DNA from: Flavobacterium sp. IB48
GTDB taxonomy: Bacteria > Bacteroidota > Bacteroidia > Flavobacteriales > Flavobacteriaceae
Length of the DNA stretch: 64,000 bases
Assembly: GCF_016405855.1 (NCBI RefSeq)
Contig: NZ_JAEFCA010000003.1
Location: 599,987 to 663,986 of the forward strand
Direction: 5' to 3'
Shown here in pieces: positions 33,753 through 42,816 of the stretch (the stretch's first letter is position 1; each line of letters begins with the position of its first letter). The translations under genes were made by a program, and so were the position numbers. The notes below the pieces were generated by a model. That model saw only the letters and a program-made list of their open reading frames with translations. It was not told the DNA's origin and ran no database searches.

Positions 33753-35543
33753 ATGAAACAAGTACTTCACAATCCGTTAATCATCTTACTACTATTAGTC
33801 AACTTCAATCTGTATTCACAAGTTACAATCACAACAAACAATCTAAAAGTAGATAACAAACCTATAAGTAATAATACTATTTCATTCAATTCTAATGAAA
33901 GTGTTTATGTTTCACTAAACATACATTTACAAACATCTAATAGCTCAATAAATAATATTTTTGGTAATCTTTTTCTTTATTACCAAAAAAATGCAGAAGA
34001 TAGTCCAACACAAATTGGTTTTCAATCAGTAACATTCTATCTTAACACTTACTACATGAACGATACACCTTTTAACATAACTCTTTTGAAAGGAGGTTTT
34101 TTTCAAAGTGGAGGCATACTGTATGCAGAATATAAAAGTAATGACAACAAAACATATCAATCTAACAAAATAACCATAACTGGCGGCTCACTTCCTTCTT
34201 CACCACCAGTAATTACACCTACAAATGAAGCCATTCCAACGCAGAATTTAAAGTACAGTGAAAACTTCCCAATTGTAAACTCCAAGATATTTTTAGCCGA
34301 AGAAACACCAACATTTATTGACATTGAAGTTCAGTCAAAAAAAGAAGGTGATCACACAAGTATTGGCATATCATTAGACGAAATGATCGGAAATAAAATC
34401 AACAAAACGATTCTTTTAAAAAGTATCTGGATAGATTCTGATAATAATTTTCACCTCTTGAAAGATATTCAAATTGACCCCTCTAAATTAAATTTCACCC
34501 AATACACTTATACTTTAAAAGCAAAGATGCAACATTACAGAACAACAACAAATCCACAGCTACTTTCATCCAAAACTGACTTCGTCTCCAAAGACAATAG
34601 TAAAGTAACTATTTTATTATCGAGGCCCATCCAATACAATACAATTTCAGAAAGTCAATCAATATCGCCAGGAGAAACAGCCAAACCCTTAATAGGAGCA
34701 GTTGCAAAAATTAGCTTAGACAAAACAGGACTCAGAAATACAGTTGATATCACAAAATATCAATGGCAACAACGAGTTAGCAATAATAATTGGACTAATA
34801 TTCTAGGTGCAACTTCACAAAACTACACTCCATCAAATATTTTCACGGAAACTACTTCTTTTAGAAGAATAGCAATCAGCAACGAAGGACTTCCAAATTT
34901 TAGCGAATACATATCAATATCGACCATACCTGCACCAAACAACAATATTTGCTGCGACCAAAATCTTACTTACAACTCTAGTCAGCCATCTACTTTTACT
35001 GGAAATGACTTAGGAAATTCTGTTTTATATCAATGGCAAGTTTCTCAAAATTCCACATCATGGGTCGGCATACCTGATTCAAACAGACAAAATCTTAACT
35101 ATTCCTTCTCTTATACTGCAAGTAGAGGAAACGAAAGCGCCCAGTTTAGAAGGTTGATCATTCAGAACGATGCAATAATTAGCACAAGTAACAAAATAAA
35201 TGTCATCAGAAGCACAAGTACAGACCCATCAATCCCTCTTCCACCGCCTACAGAAATAGATGCAGGCGGAAGAAGAACGAGTACCCTTACTACAGAATCA
35301 AACGAATTCGACACAAACAAATTAATGATTTACCCAAATCCAACTACAGATAACGTATATATAGATGGTTTTGTAAACATAGAACTCTTAAACTTATACG
35401 ATTCTTATGGGGCGAAAATAAATATAGATAAGAATCAAAAATCCACAAATTTAATTGAGATAAACACTTCAAAATTGCAACCTGGCATCTACATTTTAAA
35501 AATTGATAATACAACTTATTCAAAAACTATAATAAAAAACTAA
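33753..35543 (+). CDS. Secreted Ig-like protein with type A T9SS sorting domain
   Basis: This 596-residue protein has a signal peptide ending LYSQ (23). Long beta-rich regions follow, including two repeat-like segments containing YQWQQRVSNNNWTNI and YQWQVSQNSTSWVGI. The last 75 residues match the type A sorting domain: IYPNPTTDNVYI ... YDSYGAKI ... LQPGIYILKI. It should be exported by T9SS and released or anchored at the surface. The binding partner is unknown. A terminator lies on each side, so it is monocistronic. Confidence 0.85.
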   Translation: MKQVLHNPLIILLLLVNFNLYSQVTITTNNLKVDNKPISNNTISFNSNESVYVSLNIHLQTSNSSINNIFGNLFLYYQKNAEDSPTQIGFQSVTFYLNTYYMNDTPFNITLLKGGFFQSGGILYAEYKSNDNKTYQSNKITITGGSLPSSPPVITPTNEAIPTQNLKYSENFPIVNSKIFLAEETPTFIDIEVQSKKEGDHTSIGISLDEMIGNKINKTILLKSIWIDSDNNFHLLKDIQIDPSKLNFTQYTYTLKAKMQHYRTTTNPQLLSSKTDFVSKDNSKVTILLSRPIQYNTISESQSISPGETAKPLIGAVAKISLDKTGLRNTVDITKYQWQQRVSNNNWTNILGATSQNYTPSNIFTETTSFRRIAISNEGLPNFSEYISISTIPAPNNNICCDQNLTYNSSQPSTFTGNDLGNSVLYQWQVSQNSTSWVGIPDSNRQNLNYSFSYTASRGNESAQFRRLIIQNDAIISTSNKINVIRSTSTDPSIPLPPPTEIDAGGRRTSTLTTESNEFDTNKLMIYPNPTTDNVYIDGFVNIELLNLYDSYGAKINIDKNQKSTNLIEINTSKLQPGIYILKIDNTTYSKTIIKN

Positions 35544-35564
35544 AAAACATTTTAACATTAGAAA

Positions 35565-35600
35565 ATTTCCGTCAGACCAAAATCTGGCGGATTTTTTTTA
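35565..35600 (+). terminator. Intrinsic terminator
   Basis: TCCGTCAGA and TCTGGCGGA (35568-35576 and 35583-35591) pair with one G-U, followed by a T-run. The stem is similar in style to the terminator at 33648. Confidence 0.85.
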
Positions 35601-35721
35601 TCCTTCCGAAAAAACCTTCATTTTAAATTCAACTCAAAAAATACAAGCAACCAAACCCGTTAACTTCACAAAAAACAGCTAAAACAAACTGCAAACTAGT
35701 GTGGTTTGAATAAAAAAAGTG

Positions 35722-35729
35722 TAATTTTG
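35722..35729 (+). promoter_or_regulatory. Candidate -7 box (TAATTTTG) of rimO
   Basis: It is a TAnnTTTG match 19 bp before the ATG. A TTTG at 35705-35708 is only 13 bp away, shorter than usual. Confidence 0.4.
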
Positions 35730-35748
35730 CACTCCAATTTATAAAAGT

Positions 35749-37062
35749 ATGAGAACCAAGTCTTTAAAAAAGAACAAAATTAACGTAATCACTCTTGGGT
35801 GTTCAAAAAATGTTTATGACAGTGAAGTCCTTATGGGCCAGCTGCGTGCAAATGGTAAAGATGTTGAACACGAAGCACCTGCAGAAAAAGAAGGAAACAT
35901 TATTGTAATTAATACTTGCGGATTTATTGATAATGCAAAAGCAGAATCGGTAAACATGATTTTGGAATATGCAGATAAAAAAGACAAAGGGCTTGTTGAT
36001 AAAGTTTTCGTAACAGGATGTTTATCTGAACGTTACAGACCAGATTTAGAAAAAGAAATTCCGAATGTTGACCAATATTTTGGAACTACAGAATTACCTC
36101 AACTATTAAAAGCTCTTGGAGCCGATTATAAACACGAGTTACTTGGAGAACGTTTAACTACAACTCCTAAAAATTATGCTTATTTAAAAATTGCTGAAGG
36201 ATGCGATAGACCTTGCAGTTTTTGCGCCATTCCTTTAATGAGAGGTTCTCACGTTTCTCAGCCAATTGAAAAATTAGTTAAAGAAGCTCAAGGCTTAGCT
36301 AAAAACGGAGTTAAAGAATTAATCTTAATTGCTCAAGACTTAACTTATTATGGCCTTGATCTTTATAAAAAGAGAAATCTTGCTGAATTACTGGAAGCTT
36401 TGGTAAAAGTAGAAGGAATTGAATGGATTCGTTTACACTACGCCTTCCCTACTGGTTTCCCTATGGATGTTTTGGAAGTAATGAAACGCGAACCTAAAAT
36501 CTGCAACTACATTGATATTCCGTTACAGCATATTTCTGACTCAATTTTGAAATCAATGCGTCGCGGTACAACTCAGGCTAAAACAACTCAATTATTAAAA
36601 GATTTCCGTGCTGCTGTTCCTGGAATGGCAATTAGAACTACTTTAATTGTTGGTTATCCAGGTGAAACTCAAGAAGATTTTGAAATTTTGAAAGATTTTG
36701 TTCAAGAAATGAAATTTGACAGAATGGGATGTTTTGCTTATTCTCACGAAGAAAATACTCATGCCTATTTATTAGAAGATGATGTTCCTGATGATGTAAA
36801 ACAAGCAAGAGCAAATGAAATCATGGAACTTCAATCGCAAATTTCTTGGGACTTGAATCAAGAAAAAGTAGGTAAAGTTTACAAATGCATTATTGACAGA
36901 AAAGAAGGCGCGCATTTTGTAGGACGTACAGAGTTTGATAGTCCAGATGTTGACAACGAAGTTCTAATTGATGCTTCTAAGCATTATGTTAAAACTGGTG
37001 AATTTGTTAATATAAAAATAATTGAAGCAACAGAATTTGATTTATACGGAGAACCTGCTTAA
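35749..37062 (+). CDS. rimO: Ribosomal protein S12 methylthiotransferase
   Basis: This 437-residue radical SAM enzyme adds a methylthio group to Asp of ribosomal protein S12. The N-terminal MTTase domain carries cluster cysteines C18 (LGCSKNVYDSE), C57 (NTCGF) and C91 (VTGCLSERY). The radical SAM CxxxCxxC is C152-C156-C159 (GCDRPCSFCAIP). A TRAM domain closes the protein. LGCSKN, rather than the MiaB pattern, supports RimO. The following small gene begins 43 bp later and may be co-transcribed. Confidence 0.96.
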   Translation: MRTKSLKKNKINVITLGCSKNVYDSEVLMGQLRANGKDVEHEAPAEKEGNIIVINTCGFIDNAKAESVNMILEYADKKDKGLVDKVFVTGCLSERYRPDLEKEIPNVDQYFGTTELPQLLKALGADYKHELLGERLTTTPKNYAYLKIAEGCDRPCSFCAIPLMRGSHVSQPIEKLVKEAQGLAKNGVKELILIAQDLTYYGLDLYKKRNLAELLEALVKVEGIEWIRLHYAFPTGFPMDVLEVMKREPKICNYIDIPLQHISDSILKSMRRGTTQAKTTQLLKDFRAAVPGMAIRTTLIVGYPGETQEDFEILKDFVQEMKFDRMGCFAYSHEENTHAYLLEDDVPDDVKQARANEIMELQSQISWDLNQEKVGKVYKCIIDRKEGAHFVGRTEFDSPDVDNEVLIDASKHYVKTGEFVNIKIIEATEFDLYGEPA

Positions 37063-37105
37063 ATTTACGCTGAACAATTGTTAAATCACAGATAAAAATA
37101 CTTTT

Positions 37106-37666
37106 ATGAAACGCTTTCAAATCTTATTTATTTTAGTTTTTGGCCTTTTAAGCTTTACTGCTTCTGCCCAATATGGTGGATACAACAATGGTTATGGTAA
37201 TGGTTATGGCGGCGGCTACGGAAGAGGCGGCGGAATGGGTATGGATAGAAGTATGATGGCTGGACAACAACAAAGCACACCAAGCAAGCCTAAAGAAACT
37301 CCTCCAGAAGAAATTGCGGCAATAATCATGGATCAAATGAAACCTCAAGTAAATCTAGATGAGTTGCAAGCAATTGCTATTTCAAATGTTTTGGCAGAAA
37401 GCATAAGAGAGCAAGGTATTTTATTGAAAAATGAAAGCAGCAGTCAAGACCAAAAAATTGAGCAGATTAAAGCTTTAAAAGAAAGCACTGATAAAAAAAT
37501 CTCTGCTTTTTTAAATCCTGATCAAATTGAAAAATACAAAACTTTCATGGACAATTTTAAAGACATGAAAAAATCTAAATCTAAATCTAAGAAGAAAAAA
37601 GATAAAGATTCTAAAGAAGATGCCGAACAAGTAAAAGACGCCCCAGATACGAAAATTTCAGAATAA
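37106..37666 (+). CDS. Periplasmic Spy/CpxP-like protein with Gly-rich head and Lys-rich tail
   Basis: This 186-residue protein has a signal peptide ending TASAQ (22). A Gly/Tyr-rich head (YGGYNNGYGNGYGGGYG) is followed by a helical domain of about 100 residues. Its LNPDQIEKYKTF end resembles the LTxxQ helices of Spy/CpxP chaperones. A highly basic tail (KSKSKSKKKKDKDSK) ends the chain. The Spy relation is weak and by eye only. It lies between rimO and an amidase gene on the same strand. Confidence 0.55.
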   Translation: MKRFQILFILVFGLLSFTASAQYGGYNNGYGNGYGGGYGRGGGMGMDRSMMAGQQQSTPSKPKETPPEEIAAIIMDQMKPQVNLDELQAIAISNVLAESIREQGILLKNESSSQDQKIEQIKALKESTDKKISAFLNPDQIEKYKTFMDNFKDMKKSKSKSKKKKDKDSKEDAEQVKDAPDTKISE

Positions 37667-37694
37667 TCGTTATTAACTTATAAAACAACGAATT

Positions 37695-38600
37695 ATGACA
37701 AAAAAACATTTTTGTTATCTGATTTTAGCTATTATAATCAGCTCTTGTTCTACAAATCCGTACAAGAATACTGAAAAGGCTTACGATCAGCAGCTGAAAA
37801 CTTTAGAAAACCAGATTACAAGCAAAGAAGCAAAATCAATTCCTGCTGTTCCGCCTTTAGCAATTGACACTTCTTATGCGCAACAACTGGGAATTGTGAA
37901 AGACACTTTATCTAAAACAGGTTCTACTTATTTGGTAAACGGAATAAACACAGAATGGGTTGGTACAGTAAATTTTAATTTAAGAAAACCAAGTTTTGTT
38001 ATTATTCATCACACTGCGCAAGATTCGCTGCAACAGACGATTAACACTTTTACAAAAACCAAAACTCAAGTAAGCGCCCACTACATCATTTCTGAAAACG
38101 GAAAAGTAGTACAGATGCTTAATGATTATCTAAGAGCATGGCATGCTGGAAATTCGACTTGGGGAAAAACAACAGATTTAAACTCTTGTTCTATTGGTAT
38201 CGAATTAGATAATAACGGCTTTAAACCTTTTACTGAAGCGCAAATTAATAGTTTGCTCGCTTTATTGACCAAATTGAAAAAGGATTATAACATTCCGACT
38301 CAAAACTTTTTAGGTCATGCTGATATTGCACCTGGAAGAAAGCAGGATCCGAGCGCTCTATTTCCTTGGAAAATATTAGCCGAAAAAGGATTTGGAATTT
38401 GGCCAGATGAAGTCTTAGAACCTGCACCATTTGATTTTAAAATTGAACCAGCACTGAGAATAATAGGCTATAACACCAAAAATTTAACTGCGGCTATTCA
38501 AGCATTTAAACTACATTATATTCAAACTGACGCAACTTCAGTTTTAGATAGAAAAACAATCGATACGATTTATTCGATATATAAAAAACAGGTTCAATAA
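37695..38600 (+). CDS. N-acetylmuramoyl-L-alanine amidase (AmiD-like lipoprotein)
   Basis: This 301-residue lipoprotein (signal IIISSC, Cys near 18) has an Amidase_2 domain: zinc His in VIIHHTAQ, AHYII, RAWHAGNS, SIGIELDNNG and GHADIAPGRKQDPSALFPW, followed by a short helical C-terminal region that may bind peptidoglycan. It cleaves the bond between N-acetylmuramic acid and L-Ala for wall recycling in the periplasm. The lack of acidic residues after the Cys favours a periplasm-facing anchor. A strong terminator follows the gene. Confidence 0.93.
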   Translation: MTKKHFCYLILAIIISSCSTNPYKNTEKAYDQQLKTLENQITSKEAKSIPAVPPLAIDTSYAQQLGIVKDTLSKTGSTYLVNGINTEWVGTVNFNLRKPSFVIIHHTAQDSLQQTINTFTKTKTQVSAHYIISENGKVVQMLNDYLRAWHAGNSTWGKTTDLNSCSIGIELDNNGFKPFTEAQINSLLALLTKLKKDYNIPTQNFLGHADIAPGRKQDPSALFPWKILAEKGFGIWPDEVLEPAPFDFKIEPALRIIGYNTKNLTAAIQAFKLHYIQTDATSVLDRKTIDTIYSIYKKQVQ

Positions 38601-38621
38601 AGAATCTCAATCAATTAAAAT

Positions 38622-38662
38622 AAAAAAAAGCGTTTCTATTAATTTAGGAACGCTTTTTTTTC
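38622..38662 (+). terminator. Intrinsic terminator
   Basis: AAAAAAGCGTTTCT and AGGAACGCTTTTTT pair with few mismatches around an 11-bp loop, flanked by A- and T-runs. Confidence 0.85.
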
Positions 38663-38760
38663 GGGCATGTTGAGTAATACTAAGAAAGAAGGCAGAGACA
38701 CGAGATTTAAAACCTCAAAACTAGAAACCTCAAACCTCAAACCTTAAACTTGAAACAAAT

Positions 38761-38800
38761 AAAAAAGCTGCCAAAACATTAGAATGTTTCGACAGCTCCA
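38761..38800 (-). terminator. Terminator of the porin gene
   Basis: GCTGCCAAAACATT (38767-38780) pairs with AATGTTTCGACAGC (38783-38796) with mismatches. A-runs on the plus strand give a T-run at the 3' end on the minus strand. Confidence 0.8.
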
Positions 38801-38829
38801 AAAAAAAAAAAAAATATCAATCTTTATCT

Positions 38830-39918
38830 CTAGAAAGAGTATGTTGTCGCAATTAAGGCGTAGAAACTACCCCCTGTTGGCAATGCATTTTTATCTAAAA
38901 AGATGTCTTCAGAAGCTGCATCATATCTTAGCTCAGGAATTATTGTCAATTTTCCAACTTTGTAGTTTAAAGAAACTGTGTTTGCAAATACATTTGATCC
39001 TGCTAAAGTTCCTAAACTTGGAGCAGCATCTTTAGCATCAAAATACTCCATTCTATAAGCCAAAAGCAATGCAGGATTGAAAGAATAAGTAGCATATCCT
39101 ACCACAGAAAACCAATCTCCGTCTAAATTACTGTCAAAATCATTTGTAGTTTTAGCATAAGTTGCATTCAACCCAAGTGAAAAACTATCTGTAATTGTTT
39201 TAGATGCTGTTAAATCAAATTGTGTTTTATTTTCATCTGAAACTGGAATTGTACTTCCTGGAATTGGATTTGTACTTCCTGTTGTAAAATTCAAATAAGC
39301 ACTTCCTGTGTCACCAATATATCCTACTTGACCGATGAATGTTTTTTGGTAAGATCCTGCATCCATAGCCGATTTAAAATCTGTCGGATTTGTCACTCCT
39401 AACATTGCAGTGAATTTACCTGAAGTATATTGCGCTTTAACCCCAGTATTAAAAAATGGTCCGTAAGAAAACGCATAAGACATACTGTAGTTTTTATTAT
39501 CTACCGCGTCTAATACTTCATAGCCGATATGAGTTCCGAAACTACCTGCTACTACTTTAAACTCTTCAGTCAAATTGTATGTAAAATATAATTGTTTAAT
39601 CATAAATTTTGCGCTTGCATCTTTATCTGGCGTTTCATTATATGAAAATTCTGCTGCTCTTTTTCCGAAACCTAAGTCTACAAAAACAGAAGCTTTTCCA
39701 AAAGTATGACCTGCTTCAATCGATGCCATTCCTAACTCGAACGAATTTTGTGAGTTGGTGAAGCTCGTTAATCCATTCATCTGTTTTGAAAAATCATATT
39801 TATAGTACGCATCTGCAGAACCTCCCCATGTGGTTGCTGGAGCGGCTGCTTCCTCTTCTTGGGCAAAGGCAAAAGAACTTGTTAACATCGCGGCTAAAAT
39901 GTGAAATGCTTTTTTCAT
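38830..39918 (-). CDS. OmpL-like outer-membrane porin (BBP2 family)
   Basis: This 362-residue protein has a signal peptide ending SFAFAQ (20) and an EEEAAAPATTWGGSADAYYKYDF start typical of the beta-barrel porin-2 family. Alternating strands end with FYALIATTYSF; the terminal Phe is the usual BAM signal. It probably forms a general or small-solute pore in the outer membrane. It is monocistronic, with a 600-bp untranslated spacer upstream. Nothing ties it to the neighbouring mannan locus except position. Confidence 0.85.
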   Translation of the reverse strand: MKKAFHILAAMLTSSFAFAQEEEAAAPATTWGGSADAYYKYDFSKQMNGLTSFTNSQNSFELGMASIEAGHTFGKASVFVDLGFGKRAAEFSYNETPDKDASAKFMIKQLYFTYNLTEEFKVVAGSFGTHIGYEVLDAVDNKNYSMSYAFSYGPFFNTGVKAQYTSGKFTAMLGVTNPTDFKSAMDAGSYQKTFIGQVGYIGDTGSAYLNFTTGSTNPIPGSTIPVSDENKTQFDLTASKTITDSFSLGLNATYAKTTNDFDSNLDGDWFSVVGYATYSFNPALLLAYRMEYFDAKDAAPSLGTLAGSNVFANTVSLNYKVGKLTIIPELRYDAASEDIFLDKNALPTGGSFYALIATTYSF

Positions 39919-40287
39919 GTTTTAATTTGGTTTTTAGTTATTAATTGATTCTGGTTAGTTAATCTTTTTATATATCTATTTACTAGTATAAGTCATTTCT
40001 AAAACCTTGCATGCGCCCTTCAAATCATCATCATTTTCATTAGCGAATTTATTAACTTTTGTATGAGTAGAATAATTCAAAACTGCTTTTTTGACGTTTT
40101 AGGCGAAGAATTACGGATTACAAAAATTAAATCATCAATAATCAATATTTGATATTTATCGATATTTGTTTTTGAAAATTCAATAACACCATTTTAAGTT
40201 ATTTTCAATTTTTAAAAAGGTAAAACAAAAATAAAACAGATAAAAACTACAAAAACAAACATTAAAATGACACAAAAAATAATACAC

Positions 40288-40305
40288 CCCCTAAAATTTT
40301 AGGGG
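40288..40305. promoter_or_regulatory. Perfect 18-bp palindrome CCCCTAAAATTTTAGGGG
   Basis: It is completely self-complementary with no loop, in the A-rich spacer upstream of the porin. The symmetric form suits a dimeric regulator better than a terminator because no T-run follows. Confidence 0.5.
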
Positions 40306-40470
40306 TATTAGAAAATAAAACAATAAAAATAGTTTTCAACTCACAAAAACAAAACAGCATACCCCCCTTCAGAGCCGAGGAAATTATTCTTACAAAAATA
40401 ACATCCAATTTTAGTACTACCCAACCCCATTTCTCATCTATATTTTTAAGAGAAAGAGAAAATAATAAAC

Positions 40471-40501
40471 AAAAAAAGCCTGCTCAGATATGAGCAGGCT
40501 T
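40471..40501 (-). terminator. Terminator of the leftward mannan operon
   Basis: AAGCCTGCTCA (40476-40486) and TGAGCAGGCTT (40491-40501) are perfect complements. On the minus strand a T-run follows, 26 bp after the GH5 stop. Confidence 0.9.
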
Positions 40502-40526
40502 ACTTGCATTTTAGCTAAAAATTGAC

Positions 40527-41492
40527 TTATTCTTCTTTATTATATTTCCTTAAATATTCTCGGACTTTAATTCCAGATTCTTTTAAATCCTCGTCTTTCC
40601 ATTTTCCATCAGATTTAGCTGTTTTTTTTAGAATAGAACAAGTTTCATCCTTATCCGATACCGACCATGTAATCCAGCTTAATTTCCGAGCTTCCATCCA
40701 ATCAATGTATTCTTGCCAAGCTTTATAATTTAACGGTCCATCTCCAGAAGCTTCCATTCCTGCCGATTCTGAAATAAAAACTGGCAAGCCACTTTTAATA
40801 GCTCTATCTGTTCTATCTCTTAATTCTTTACCATGCGTAGCGGCATAAAAGTGCATTGTATACATTATATTGTTATATCCTCTTATTGGATCTTCGGCAG
40901 GCAAATCAATATCCTGATCCCAATGAGGGCAGCCTACTAAAATTATATTATTAGGATCGTTCTCTCGAATAACTTTAATAACTTCTTCTGCGTAGTTCTT
41001 TACTTCCCACCAAGTTTCATAATCTGGCTCGTTGAATACTTCATATATTATATTAGGATACTTGGCGTACTTTTTTGACATTTCTGCAAAAAATGCTGTA
41101 GCTTCTTTAAGATTGATATTATGGCTATGCCAATCTATAATTACGTATATATCAGATTTTATAGCACCATTTACAACAGCCTCGATTTTTTCTTTAGAAA
41201 ACTGAGGATCGTTTACATAGGAGTAATCTCCTAATTCGATTCCCATTGCGGCTCGAACTACATTACAATTAAAATCTTTTTTTAACCAGCTTACTGCTTT
41301 TTCATTATAAAATCTCGGCCACATGCTGTGCCATCCAAAACTTAAACCACGGAGCACAATTGGATTATTTTCTTTATCTACAAGTTGAGTTCCAAGAATA
41401 CTTAATTGCCCGTGTTTTTTAACGAATTGTGCTTTTGAAACATTTACACATAGCAAAAGAAAAAAAGCAGCATACCAAACCTTTGATTTCAT
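40527..41492 (-). CDS. GH5 family endoglucanase/mannanase-like (probable GH5_2)
   Basis: This 321-residue enzyme has a signal peptide ending VSKAQ (22). A catalytic (beta/alpha)8 domain starts with VLRGLSFGWHSMWP, typical of the GH5_2 cellulase-like branch. The acid/base is E155 in YEVFNEPD and the likely nucleophile is E242 in FISESAG. It would cut beta-1,4-glucan or glucomannan in the periplasm or outside the cell. It is the last gene of the leftward mannan unit, 11 bp after GH27, and could attack the glucose-containing stretches of glucomannan (inference). Confidence 0.85.
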   Translation of the reverse strand: MKSKVWYAAFFLLLCVNVSKAQFVKKHGQLSILGTQLVDKENNPIVLRGLSFGWHSMWPRFYNEKAVSWLKKDFNCNVVRAAMGIELGDYSYVNDPQFSKEKIEAVVNGAIKSDIYVIIDWHSHNINLKEATAFFAEMSKKYAKYPNIIYEVFNEPDYETWWEVKNYAEEVIKVIRENDPNNIILVGCPHWDQDIDLPAEDPIRGYNNIMYTMHFYAATHGKELRDRTDRAIKSGLPVFISESAGMEASGDGPLNYKAWQEYIDWMEARKLSWITWSVSDKDETCSILKKTAKSDGKWKDEDLKESGIKVREYLRKYNKEE

Positions 41493-41503
41493 ATTATATA
41501 GCT

Positions 41504-42736
41504 TTAAGGGATTAATTTTAAGGTAACAACATCATGAGAAGCTATTTCGGTCACAAAAGCTTTCTTCGTATTTCCTATTTCTTTGTTTTTCCAAAGATCT
41601 TTTATTTTGAAAACTGTTTTACTAAAATCAGCTTCGTATCCAAAATCGACATCTTTGATATTGTTTTTCTTCCAATCAAAACTAACTTTTTTTGAGGTTT
41701 CAGTTCTATTTACAAAACTCACCGCCCAAGCCCCGTCTGAAAGTGGTTTTACCCAAACCTCTACTCCATCTAAAATTGCAAATTTAAATCCCTGAATTCC
41801 AAGTTTATCTTGATTTACCGAAAGTAATTCTTTATTGGTTAAAATTGCCAAAGTTTCTTTAGACATTTTTCGATAATCGTTTCCTGTAAATAAAGGTGAC
41901 GAAAGCATACACCACATTGCAAAATGCGTTTTATCTTCTGTATTATTCATTTCGTTTCCAACTTCCATCATATCAAAATCATTCCAATGATCTGGACCTG
42001 AATATTTACGGATATCTTTTCTCATATCTGCAATTTTCATGAATCCCCAAGATGACCAATTTTCCGGATGTTTGAATTCGCAGTCAAAACAAGGATAAAT
42101 ATCTCCAGAAATTCTCCAAAGATTTCCAACTTGTTTTCCCCACTCCCACGGTTGATTATCTCCCCATTCGCAAAGACTAAAAACAATTGGCTTTCCTGCA
42201 GTTTTGAGCGCATTACTCATGGTTGCATAAGCCTCTTTTGCAGTAATTCCTTCTGTATTACACCAATCGTATTTCAAGAAATCTATCCCAAGTTTTGCAT
42301 AAAATCTAGCATCTTGATATTCATAACCTCTTGTTCCCGGATAACCAGCACAGGTTTTTGTTCCTGCGCAATTGTACAATCCAAATTTCAAACCTTTACT
42401 ATGCACATAATCAATAAGTGCTTTCATTCCGTTTGGAAATTTTTCTGGATCTGGAACTAAATCACCATTTGCATCCCGTTCGTGCGTCATCCAGCCATCA
42501 TCTAAAACAATATATTTATAACCTGCGGCTGCTAAACCAGAAGAGACCATAATGTCTGCCGTTTCTTTCACCAACTTTTCGTCTATATTAGTTGCAAAAG
42601 TATTCCAAGAATTCCAGCCCATTGGAGGCGTCATTGCAAGGCCTTCAAATTTTCCGCCTTGTTGCGTGTGCGTATTTCCTTGACTAAAAGTAAAACTCGA
42701 AATACTTAAAAGAAACCCTAAAATTATTTTTTTCAT
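41504..42736 (-). CDS. GH27 alpha-galactosidase
   Basis: This 410-residue protein has a signal peptide ending TFSQG. The GH27 core opens with MTPPMGWNSWNTF (35-47) and carries VLDDGWM. The nucleophile is D157 in FLKYDWCN, and the acid/base is D212 in WRISGDI. A C-terminal beta-sandwich follows. It removes alpha-1,6-galactosyl side groups from galactomannan. It lies 80 bp after the FAS1 protein gene, beyond a terminator-like hairpin, and 11 bp before the GH5 gene. Confidence 0.95.
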   Translation of the reverse strand: MKKIILGFLLSISSFTFSQGNTHTQQGGKFEGLAMTPPMGWNSWNTFATNIDEKLVKETADIMVSSGLAAAGYKYIVLDDGWMTHERDANGDLVPDPEKFPNGMKALIDYVHSKGLKFGLYNCAGTKTCAGYPGTRGYEYQDARFYAKLGIDFLKYDWCNTEGITAKEAYATMSNALKTAGKPIVFSLCEWGDNQPWEWGKQVGNLWRISGDIYPCFDCEFKHPENWSSWGFMKIADMRKDIRKYSGPDHWNDFDMMEVGNEMNNTEDKTHFAMWCMLSSPLFTGNDYRKMSKETLAILTNKELLSVNQDKLGIQGFKFAILDGVEVWVKPLSDGAWAVSFVNRTETSKKVSFDWKKNNIKDVDFGYEADFSKTVFKIKDLWKNKEIGNTKKAFVTEIASHDVVTLKLIP

Positions 42737-42751
42737 TCTTTATCTATTTTA

Positions 42752-42786
42752 AAAAAGATATTCCCTAATTTCTCAATTAGGGAATA
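42752..42786 (-). terminator. Terminator-like hairpin inside the leftward mannan operon
   Basis: TATTCCCTAATT (42759-42770) pairs perfectly with AATTAGGGAATA (42775-42786) with a TCTC loop. On the minus strand a T-rich stretch (TCTTTTTT) follows. It could reduce read-through to GH27 and GH5 or mark an mRNA processing point. Confidence 0.65.
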
Positions 42787-42816
42787 CCTCAAACTAACTC
42801 ATAACAAATATTATTT

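Larger units (their letters stand above)
39919..40526. other. 608-bp spacer upstream of the porin gene
   Basis: No gene is seen. It is very A-rich, with several CAAA-type boxes (for example CAAAAATA at 40226-40233, usable as a minus-strand -7 box). An 18-bp perfect palindrome lies at 40288-40305, and the terminator of the mannan operon lies at 40471-40501. It may contain a long 5' leader of the porin. Confidence 0.6.
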
